DNA from: an uncultured bacterium
Lineage (GTDB): Bacteria > Actinomycetota > Coriobacteriia > Coriobacteriales > Coriobacteriaceae
Reading direction: 5' to 3'
Assembly: GCA_905215095.1 (NCBI GenBank)
Contig: CAJMOL010000075.1
Span: 1-7,169, forward strand
Length of the DNA: 7,169 bases
Of the stretch, positions 1 to 4,838 are shown one piece after another; the stretch's first letter is position 1; each line of letters starts with the position of its first letter. Made by a program: the position numbers and the translations under genes. A model generated the notes under the pieces. That model did no database searches. It worked only from the letters and a program-made list of their open reading frames with translations, and was not told where the DNA came from.

Positions 1-1
1 C

Positions 2-799
2 GAATTTTCCTACCCCCATGGAGGCGCCGCCGTTCACGACCTCAACTTGACGCTCTACCCCGGCGAGCTCGTGGGCATTGTCGGCCAAAACGGAGCCGGC
101 AAAACCACGCTCACCAAACTGCTCACGGGTTTGCTCAAGCCCGCATCGGGCAGCGTACGCGTTACGGGCTTGGACACGGCATCGGTTCCCACGAGCCGCA
201 TCGCACGCGAAGTGGCAACGCTTTTCCAGAACCCCGACCGCCAAATCTGCAAAGACACCGTGCTCGACGAGGTCGCCTTTGGTCTAGAACTTGCCGGCAT
301 CGACCGCGCCGAAGCCCTGCGTCGCGCCCAGCTCGTCATCGACCGCTTTGGCTTGCCGGCCGACGAGGCGCCCTTCTCGCTCTCGCGCGGTCAGCGACAA
401 ATGGTGGCGCTTGCCTCCGTCGTAGTGGTTGAGCCCAAGATCGTCGTGCTCGACGAGCCCACGAGCGGCCTTGATTACCGCGAGTGCATGACCGTCATGG
501 AAACGGTGCGCACCATGGCCGAGCGCGGTTGCGCCGTTATCATGGTCTGCCACGATATGGAAGTCGTCTCCGACTTTGCCGAGCGCATTGTGGTAATGGC
601 CGACGGTCGCATCCTCGACCGCGGCCGCACGCACGAGCTGTTCTCGAACATCGAGCTCATGCAGCGAGCCTACGTTGAGCCACCCCAGGTCATAGAGCTT
701 TCTCGTCGCCTAGCATCCTCTGTCTCTCCCGCCTTTGCACAGGTGAGCGAGGTCACCGATATCGTTCGCATTACCGAGGAGATGGTCCACCGTGGTTAA
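2..799 (+). CDS. ecfA: ECF transporter ATP-binding protein (5' partial)
   Basis: This is an ABC-type ATPase that powers an energy-coupling-factor (group II) vitamin or metal importer by binding EcfT at the inner membrane face. All the nucleotide-binding motifs are visible. An aromatic A-loop (FSYP) lies at the left edge, Walker A (GQNGAGKTT) at 83-109, the Q-loop FQNPDRQ follows, the signature LSRGQRQ is at 380-400, Walker B with catalytic Glu (IVVLDEP) at 440-460, the D-loop SGLD follows, and the switch His is at 551-553. The frame is open to the left edge and the A-loop precedes the first in-frame start (TTG at 47), so that start is not real and the gene begins outside the window. It could be a stand-alone EcfA or the second half of a fused double ATPase; the window cannot tell. 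The signature has Arg in place of the usual second Gly (LSGGQ). The stop overlaps the ecfT start, so the two are translated as one operon. Family assignment is secure; the substrate is unknown. Confidence 0.95.
   Translation, partial: EFSYPHGGAAVHDLNLTLYPGELVGIVGQNGAGKTTLTKLLTGLLKPASGSVRVTGLDTASVPTSRIAREVATLFQNPDRQICKDTVLDEVAFGLELAGIDRAEALRRAQLVIDRFGLPADEAPFSLSRGQRQMVALASVVVVEPKIVVLDEPTSGLDYRECMTVMETVRTMAERGCAVIMVCHDMEVVSDFAERIVVMADGRILDRGRTHELFSNIELMQRAYVEPPQVIELSRRLASSVSPAFAQVSEVTDIVRITEEMVHRG
776..781 (+). promoter_or_regulatory. Ribosome binding site for ecfT
   Basis: GAGGAG lies 10 bases before the GTG at 792 and inside the end of the ATPase gene. It supports the GTG start over the later in-frame ATG (Met8 of the product) and implies coupled translation. 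Confidence 0.7.
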
Positions 800-1538
800 C
801 GTCATCGACTACATGCCGGGCGATACACTGCTGCACCGCTTGAACCCGGTCGTCAAACTGGGCCTCGCCGCCGCCATCATCATCGGCATCTTCCTGTCCG
901 ATACCTACGTGGCGCTGTTGGGCTTTTTGGCGCTCACCCTTGCACTGGGCGCCTACGCCGGCGTCATCGACCGTCTGCTTTCGCTACTCAAGCTGCTGAT
1001 TCCGCTCGCGCTTTTCATGCTGGTACTTCAGCTGGCCTTTATGCGCGACGGCAACATAGTGTGGGGCTTTATCACCGACACGGGCCTCATCACCGGATCG
1101 AAGGCTTGTCTACGCCTGTTGGGCGTGGCGCTGCCACTCATCCTCATGCTTATGGTGACCAAGCTCAACGACCTCGCCAACGCCTGCGTCGAGGTGCTGC
1201 ACGTGCCGTATCGCTATGCCTTCACCTTTACCACGGCGCTGCGCTTTGTGCCGGTATTTGGCCAGGAAATGAACGCCATCATGGAGGCGCAGACTGCACG
1301 CGGCGTCGAATACGACACTAAGAATCCCGTCAAGAAACTCAAGCTCATGCTGCCGCTGTGCGTGCCACTGCTTATCTCGAGCGTGGGCAAGACCGACGCC
1401 ACCGCGCTTGCCGCCGAGCAGCGCGGCTTTTACCTGCGCACACGCGCCAGCTCGTACAAGCGCTACCCCATCAAGGGCCTGGACATCGCCGTGCTCATCG
1501 TCAGCATCGCCCTCATCGCCATCGGCTTCCTGTTCTAG
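792..1538 (+). CDS. ecfT: ECF transporter transmembrane coupling protein EcfT
   Basis: EcfT is the membrane subunit that links the two ATPases to a substrate-binding S component. The 248-residue product has the normal length of the family. Hydrophobic segments lie near residues 20-57, 64-84 and 104-122, with a last one at 231-248. The amphipathic coupling-helix region lies between and carries the two diagnostic short motifs that touch the ATPases: Ala169-Arg170-Gly171, and a second in which Gln210-Arg211-Gly212 replaces the usual Ala-Arg-Gly. The start is GTG at 792, overlapping the ATPase stop by 8 bases. A GAGGAG ribosome site at 776-781 lies inside the ATPase gene, which suggests translational coupling. 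No S-component gene follows; the operon ends at the hairpin downstream. An upstream S component, or use of several S components from elsewhere (group II style), both fit. Confidence 0.94.
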   Translation: MVNVIDYMPGDTLLHRLNPVVKLGLAAAIIIGIFLSDTYVALLGFLALTLALGAYAGVIDRLLSLLKLLIPLALFMLVLQLAFMRDGNIVWGFITDTGLITGSKACLRLLGVALPLILMLMVTKLNDLANACVEVLHVPYRYAFTFTTALRFVPVFGQEMNAIMEAQTARGVEYDTKNPVKKLKLMLPLCVPLLISSVGKTDATALAAEQRGFYLRTRASSYKRYPIKGLDIAVLIVSIALIAIGFLF

Positions 1539-1567
1539 TTCACCACCGACAGCAACCGCCCAACGCA

Positions 1568-1604
1568 AAAGGCCTCGGCTCGCACCAAACGAGCCGAGGC
1601 CTTT
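1568..1604. terminator. Bidirectional intrinsic terminator between convergent genes
   Basis: A perfect 15-base inverted repeat (AAAGGCCTCGGCTCG at 1568-1582 and its complement at 1590-1604) encloses a 7-base loop. The A run at one foot and the T run at the other give a short U tract in both directions. It lies 29 bases after the ecfT stop and 59 bases beyond the stop of the minus-strand racemase gene, so it can end both transcripts. The T tracts are short (3-4 bases), which makes strength uncertain. Confidence 0.8.
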
Positions 1605-1636
1605 ACTGTTTCACCAGATAAAACCTACCAAAATTA

Positions 1637-1657
1637 ACCTGTCCCTTTTTGACAGGT
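1637..1657 (-). terminator. Terminator hairpin after the racemase gene
   Basis: A 7-base stem (ACCTGTC at 1637-1643, GACAGGT at 1651-1657) encloses a 7-base loop and starts 6 bases past the racemase stop. Read on the minus strand, the stem is followed by TAATTTT, a reasonable U-rich tail. It is probably the first terminator of the ligase-racemase transcript, with the larger hairpin at 1568-1604 as backup. Confidence 0.6.
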
Positions 1658-1663
1658 CGGAAG

Positions 1664-2410
1664 CTAGAGGCGGTAGGGGGCGCCGCTGCGGATGACGGAT
1701 TCGCGCACCAGGACGTCCATGGCGTCGAGGGTGATCTCGGGCATCTCTCGGTACTTTTGCAGCACCGATAGCTCGGTGCAGGCCAGAATGACGCGGTCGC
1801 AGCCGCTACGGGCGAACTCCCACATCACGCGGTCGAACTTATCCATATCGGGCTCACGTCCGGCCTTCACATCATCGTAGATAAGCGACATCACATCGTT
1901 CTGACGTTTCTCGCTGGGATAGACGACCTCAACACCCGCAGCCTTACATTCGCGGCCGTAGACGCCCGCGCCCACGGTGCCATCGGTGCCCATGATGCCG
2001 ATCTTATGCACCGGCTCGGCCGGCATACTCAGGTTGGGGTCGAATTCGCACTCCCCCATCACCGCACCCGCAAGGGCATAACGAACCGACTCACGCGGCA
2101 TGTGGATAATCGGCACCTTCGTAAACGACTGGATCTGGTCGTAGAAGTAGTGCGACGTGTTGCAGGGAATGGCAATGTGCGCACAGCCCAGCGACTCGAG
2201 TGCCTGGGCACACTCTTTCATGGTCGCCAGCAGCTTGGCATGCTCGCCGGTCTTAATGGCCAACGTGCGGTCGGGCATGGTCGACTTGGAGAGCACCACC
2301 ATGTCGATATGTTCCTGATCGCAGGCAGCAGCCGTATGACGCACCACCTGGTCGTAGTAATACGACGTGGCCTCGGCGCCCATGCCGCCGATAACTCCCA
2401 GCTTTTCCAT
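1664..2410 (-). CDS. Aspartate/glutamate racemase family protein
   Basis: This is a cofactor-independent amino-acid racemase of the Asp/Glu (RacX/YgeA-like) family, which interconverts L and D amino acids by two-cysteine acid-base chemistry in the cytoplasm. The N-terminal glycine motif IGGMGAEAT is at residues 7-15. The two catalytic cysteines are both present: Cys83 in PCNTSH and Cys211 in ACTEL. The 248-residue length is normal for the family. I chose the ATG at 2410 because a full AAGGAGG ribosome site lies 5 bases upstream and the family-like sequence starts right there; a GTG at 2434 would add 8 unconserved residues and run over that site. The gene lies 84 bases downstream of, and on the same strand as, an ATP-grasp ligase resembling D-aspartate ligases, which favours aspartate as substrate (inference). 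Glutamate or another amino acid is possible, since family members differ in specificity. Confidence 0.92.
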   Translation of the reverse strand: MEKLGVIGGMGAEATSYYYDQVVRHTAAACDQEHIDMVVLSKSTMPDRTLAIKTGEHAKLLATMKECAQALESLGCAHIAIPCNTSHYFYDQIQSFTKVPIIHMPRESVRYALAGAVMGECEFDPNLSMPAEPVHKIGIMGTDGTVGAGVYGRECKAAGVEVVYPSEKRQNDVMSLIYDDVKAGREPDMDKFDRVMWEFARSGCDRVILACTELSVLQKYREMPEITLDAMDVLVRESVIRSGAPYRL

Positions 2411-2415
2411 CGCCG

Positions 2416-2422
2416 CCTCCTT
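2416..2422 (-). promoter_or_regulatory. Ribosome binding site that fixes the racemase start
   Basis: On the minus strand this reads AAGGAGG, a full match to the anti-Shine-Dalgarno complement, 5 bases before the ATG at 2410. It decides between the ATG at 2410 and the GTG at 2434. Confidence 0.85.
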
Positions 2423-2446
2423 GGTGACGCCCACGCAATTGCGCGT

Positions 2447-2452
2447 ATCATA
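2447..2452 (-). promoter_or_regulatory. Possible internal -10 element for the racemase gene
   Basis: The minus strand reads TATGAT, five of six matches to the -10 consensus, 36 bases before the racemase ATG. The only -35 candidate (TTTGCA, 15-base spacer) is poor and partly inside a hairpin. If real, the racemase would have its own promoter in addition to read-through from the ligase gene. Confidence 0.3.
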
Positions 2453-2455
2453 CCC

Positions 2456-2485
2456 GCGCCCGTCCGATGCAAACCGGGCGGGCGC
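2456..2485 (-). repeat. GC-rich hairpin between ligase and racemase genes
   Basis: GCGCCCG and CGGGCGC form a 7-base outer stem, then one mismatch, then a 3-base inner stem around an 8-base loop. It starts 9 bases past the ligase stop. There is no T run after it on the minus strand, so it is not a classical terminator. It could partly attenuate, protect the 3' end of the ligase message, or be incidental in GC-rich DNA. Confidence 0.5.
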
Positions 2486-2494
2486 CGCGCTGAT

Positions 2495-3751
2495 CTACTT
2501 GTAATACGTCTTGAACAGCTTAAAGTGGCGCAGCTTGGTGTGCCACATGCGCAGCCAGCGGTTAAAGACAAAGTCGCCCTTCATAAACGAAGGGTCGGCA
2601 CCCTTGCCTTCCTTGTCCAGGCGATGAACCTTAGCGCGCAGCTCGGGATCCTTGACGTACTTGTCGACGACACCCATGGGGACGACCATCCACAGGGACT
2701 CGTCCTGAGCCGTCACAAACTCCGGCTCAAACGGGCGGTTATAGAAGTACTCATCCACCACGTATTTAGCAACGTTAAAGCCACTATTGGTGACATAGTA
2801 ATTACTGCGGCCCTGACGCGTGTTGAAGTCGAAGAACTTAAACGAACCATCGCGCTGGTCGTACTTGACGTCGAAGTTGGAGAAGCCCGTAAACTTAAGG
2901 TCCTCAAGCAGCTTGCGCACGCCACCCATGAGCTCGTCGTTGGGCTCAGTGATGATGCAAGCGTGGTTGCCGACACCATGGGGCTGATGCTCCTCGAGCA
3001 GCACATGGCCCAGGCACATCATACGAACCTTGCCGTTGCGGTCGGAATAACTGGTAAGCACGCGCATGTACTCGTCGTTGCCGGGCACGCGGTCCTGCAA
3101 GATGAGGTCATCAGTGTAGCCGCTGACGTACACATCGCGAATGACCTGTTCCAGCTCGGCGCGGTCGGCAATCTCATAGGCCTTCTTCTGGCCCTCGAAC
3201 TCGTGCTGCCACCACATGATGCCGTCAGAAGGCTTCAGAATCATCGGGTAGGGAAAATCGATCTGGTCGAGCACTTCGGCAGGCGCCTCACCCTGGGCAT
3301 TGAGCATCGCCTTGGTAAAGGTAAACGTGTGCGGATAGGGCACACCGTGCTTCTCGCACAGCTCGTAGAAGATCTCCTTCTTCTGGCACTGCTCAAGCAT
3401 GCTATAGGGAGCGTAAGGCGCGACGATGTTATCCGCCAACTCATGGGCATCCTTGGCTTGAGCCACGAGAGCGACATAGTTGTCGCCACAGCCCACAAGG
3501 ACAATCGTCTTATCGGCATGCGCTTGGGCAATGCCGTTGACGGTTTTGAGCATCACGGGCATGGTGTCGATATTCACGTTGGGCGTGTAGTCGATAATTT
3601 GGCTGCGATACGCGGGGCCGGTCTGGTACTTGCCAAAGACCAGGCTCTTAACCTGATACTCCTCGTAGAAAGCGCGCGCCACCGAATACGCGTTGATGTC
3701 GCCGCCGAGCAGCACGGGGATAAACTCGCGCTCTGTAAACTGCAATGCCAT
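2495..3751 (-). CDS. ATP-grasp carboxylate-amine ligase, probable D-aspartate ligase
   Basis: ATP-grasp enzymes activate a carboxylate as acyl-phosphate and join it to an amine. The 418-residue product opens with a Rossmann-like segment (VLLGGDINAYSVARAF, residues 13-28). The ATP-grasp fold follows, with QCQKKEIFYELCEKHGVPYP (121-140), the ATP-contacting Lys173 in ILKPSDG, QDRVPGNDEYMR (219-230) and a metal-binding end around FDVKYD (293-298) and FFDFNTRQGRSN (306-317), where Asp308 and Asn310 sit where Glu and Asn usually lie. The overall pattern resembles, from memory, the D-aspartate ligase Asl of Enterococcus faecium, which adds D-Asp to the side-chain amine of the third stem residue of peptidoglycan precursors. 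A racemase gene lies just downstream on the same strand, as expected for a D-Asp supply. ATG at 3751 has an AGGAAG site 5 bases upstream. ATP-grasp membership is near certain; the D-Asp substrate is inferred. Another amino-acid or peptide ligase activity is the alternative. Confidence 0.93.
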   Translation of the reverse strand: MALQFTEREFIPVLLGGDINAYSVARAFYEEYQVKSLVFGKYQTGPAYRSQIIDYTPNVNIDTMPVMLKTVNGIAQAHADKTIVLVGCGDNYVALVAQAKDAHELADNIVAPYAPYSMLEQCQKKEIFYELCEKHGVPYPHTFTFTKAMLNAQGEAPAEVLDQIDFPYPMILKPSDGIMWWQHEFEGQKKAYEIADRAELEQVIRDVYVSGYTDDLILQDRVPGNDEYMRVLTSYSDRNGKVRMMCLGHVLLEEHQPHGVGNHACIITEPNDELMGGVRKLLEDLKFTGFSNFDVKYDQRDGSFKFFDFNTRQGRSNYYVTNSGFNVAKYVVDEYFYNRPFEPEFVTAQDESLWMVVPMGVVDKYVKDPELRAKVHRLDKEGKGADPSFMKGDFVFNRWLRMWHTKLRHFKLFKTYYK

Positions 3752-3756
3752 GGAAA

Positions 3757-3762
3757 CTTCCT
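3757..3762 (-). promoter_or_regulatory. Ribosome binding site of the ligase gene
   Basis: The minus strand reads AGGAAG, 5 bases before the ATG at 3751. It supports that start. Confidence 0.65.
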
Positions 3763-3807
3763 ATCATGAACTGCCCACACAATGGGCGGTCTTTGCGCAA
3801 CTGATTT

Positions 3808-3837
3808 ATTCTAGCGTGCCGAGCCGCCGGCACCCAA
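3808..3837 (-). promoter_or_regulatory. Candidate promoter of the ligase-racemase unit
   Basis: On the minus strand, TAGAAT (3808-3813, five of six matches) follows a weak TTGGGT -35 (3832-3837) with an 18-base spacer. The -10 lies 56 bases before the ligase ATG. The spacer is almost filled by an inverted repeat, GTGCCG-6-CGGCAC (3816-3833), a possible operator. The -35 is poor, so the call is tentative. Confidence 0.4.
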
Positions 3838-3900
3838 AGCTCCACCGTATCTATGGCAATCGGCGTAATTATCCAGCACGAAGGCGGCGATCACCGGTGT

Positions 3901-3952
3901 ACGACAACGGGCAATGAACCCACCGTTGTTGTAGGATTCAACATGTTGCCCG
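3901..3952 (+). promoter_or_regulatory. Inverted repeats upstream of the MOSC gene
   Basis: ACGACAACGG (3901-3910) can pair with CCGTTGTTGT (3923-3932) through ten pairs including one G-U. CGGGCAA (3908-3914) can instead pair with TTGCCCG (3946-3952), which would exclude the first stem. A perfect 10-base palindrome, CAACATGTTG, spans 3939-3948. No convincing promoter for the MOSC gene was found, so it is unclear whether this acts as RNA leader or as protein-binding DNA. Confidence 0.35.
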
Positions 3953-3959
3953 CCCCGTC

Positions 3960-3965
3960 GAAAGG
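3960..3965 (+). promoter_or_regulatory. Ribosome binding site of the MOSC gene
   Basis: GAAAGG lies 6 bases before the GTG at 3972. The following TACACT (3966-3971) resembles a -10 element, but it would start transcription inside the gene, and no other in-frame start precedes the conserved core, so I read this stretch as a ribosome site and spacer. Confidence 0.5.
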
Positions 3966-3971
3966 TACACT

Positions 3972-4604
3972 GTGCCCCAGGCTCATCCGATCAACAACCC
4001 CATCATTGACGCCGCAAAGCGCGAACTTGCGGATCGTGCCCAGACGGCAGCTCCCCTACGCACCGCAAACGATGCTTACAAGGGGCCTGCCCGCATCGTC
4101 TCGATCAACACGTCGGAGCACAAAGGCACGCGTAAGTCACCCGTCGCCGACGGGCACGACACCGTCATCGAGCAGTCTGGCCTCGCCTCCGATGCGCACG
4201 CCGGGCATTGGCACCGTCAGGTCTCCTTTTTAGCTGCAGAGTCTATCCAGACGGCGCAGGCGCGCGAGCTCGATGTGCACGAGGGTGACTTTGGCGAGAA
4301 CTTCACCACCCAGGGCATCAACCTGCTCTCACTCCCCTTGGGCACGCAGCTCAAGATTGGCAGCGAAGTGCTCGTCGAAATCAGCCAGATCGGCAAAGTC
4401 TGCCACACCCGCTGTGCCATCTACTATCTCGCCGGCGACTGCATCTTCCCCCACGAGGGCATTTTTGGCGTCGTGCTGCAGGGCGGAGAAGTCCATGTCG
4501 GTGACGACATACAGATGGTCAAGCTCGGTGACGGCACCTGTTCGTTTACGCCGGCTGAGGCGCTCCAAGAGGTGGAGCAGGCTCGCCGCGAAGGAACCCT
4601 ATAG
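3972..4604 (+). CDS. MOSC domain-containing protein
   Basis: MOSC domains occur in molybdenum-cofactor sulfurases and in stand-alone proteins such as YiiM, and are thought to handle sulfur or metal-sulfur groups through a conserved cysteine. The 210-residue product has about 38 poorly conserved residues. The MOSC core follows, from GPARIVSIN (38-46), through KGTRKSP (51-57), the GLASDAHAGHWHRQVSFL stretch (70-87) and EGDFGENF (104-111), to IGKVCHTRCAI (140-150), GDCIFPHEGIF (155-165) and GGEVHVGDDI (171-180). Cys144, Cys148 and Cys157 are present. The length and motifs fit the small stand-alone type often linked to molybdenum cofactor genes, but no such genes are in the window. The GTG at 3972 is the only usual start between the in-frame TGA at 3915 and the core, and GAAAGG at 3960-3965 lies 6 bases upstream. 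It is divergent from the ligase gene. The substrate is unknown. Confidence 0.93.
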   Translation: MPQAHPINNPIIDAAKRELADRAQTAAPLRTANDAYKGPARIVSINTSEHKGTRKSPVADGHDTVIEQSGLASDAHAGHWHRQVSFLAAESIQTAQARELDVHEGDFGENFTTQGINLLSLPLGTQLKIGSEVLVEISQIGKVCHTRCAIYYLAGDCIFPHEGIFGVVLQGGEVHVGDDIQMVKLGDGTCSFTPAEALQEVEQARREGTL

Positions 4605-4605
4605 T

Positions 4606-4636
4606 TGCAAAACCCCACGTTGAGGTAGCTTTTGCA
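4606..4636 (+). repeat. Inverted repeat just after the MOSC gene
   Basis: TGCAAAA (4606-4612) and TTTTGCA (4630-4636) form a 7-base stem around a 17-base loop, 2 bases after the MOSC stop. The AT-rich stem and lack of a T run make it a poor intrinsic terminator. No better terminator for the MOSC gene is visible. Confidence 0.35.
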
Positions 4637-4729
4637 GCCAAGAATTCAGTTACAGCAGGGTGCCGTAACGTTAAAGTTGAACTCTATGGTTTCTCAACAA
4701 TTCACCATTCCCGCAGGTCAAGGCCAAAG

Positions 4730-4777
4730 CCTCAAGTTCAACTTGACCCTTTAGAACCTTTAAGGTTCAAGTTGAGG
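4730..4777. promoter_or_regulatory. Nested palindromes upstream of the hydrolase gene, probable operator region
   Basis: Two perfect 7-1-7 palindromes lie 7 bases apart: TCAAGTTCAACTTGA (4732-4746) and GAACCTTTAAGGTTC (4754-4768). They also sit in a larger symmetry: TCAACTTGA (4738-4746) is the complement of TCAAGTTGA (4767-4775), and CCTCAA (4730-4735) of TTGAGG (4772-4777). The right arm covers the -35 region of the candidate promoter at 4791. Related half-sites (GTTGA at 4619 and 4676, TCAAC at 4694) continue upstream. This arrangement is typical of binding sites for a dimeric regulator, but no regulator gene is in the window. Confidence 0.55.
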
Positions 4778-4790
4778 TCGAAAGCAGTAG

Positions 4791-4796
4791 TAGAAT
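4791..4796 (+). promoter_or_regulatory. Candidate -10 element for the coiled-coil hydrolase gene
   Basis: TAGAAT matches five of six -10 positions and lies 42 bases before the ATG at 4839. The -35 choices (AAGTTG with a 16-base spacer, TTCAAG with 19) are weak and overlap the palindrome arm ending at 4777, consistent with a regulated promoter. Confidence 0.45.
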
Positions 4797-4827
4797 ACAC
4801 CTCGACCAATAACCTACGATTGATTGC

Positions 4828-4833
4828 AGAGGG
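4828..4833 (+). promoter_or_regulatory. Ribosome binding site that decides the hydrolase start
   Basis: AGAGGG lies 5 bases before the ATG at 4839 and inside the extension that would start at TTG 4824. It favours the ATG, which also gives a more typical signal peptide. Confidence 0.7.
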
Positions 4834-4838
4834 ACTGG

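Noticed and set aside
47..799. ATPase gene starting at TTG 47
   Set aside because: The conserved A-loop lies upstream of it in the same frame, so the gene starts outside the window.
2006..3769. A 587-codon open frame on the plus strand
   Set aside because: It is fully antisense to the ligase and most of the racemase, both with intact catalytic motifs. Its product is a His/Val/Leu-rich mix without recognisable motifs, as expected for a mirror frame in GC-rich DNA.
3966..3971. TACACT as a -10 element for the MOSC gene
   Set aside because: Transcription would begin inside the coding region, there is no later in-frame start before the conserved core, and no -35 lies at a proper distance.
4824..4838. 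TTG start giving a 5-residue N-terminal extension of the hydrolase
   Set aside because: The extension covers the AGAGGG ribosome site of the ATG at 4839, and there is no site ahead of the TTG.
4605..4838. Possible small RNA gene or riboswitch in the gap before the hydrolase
   Set aside because: Palindromes are present but there is no intrinsic terminator within the gap and no recognised riboswitch core, so it is described as a probable operator region instead.
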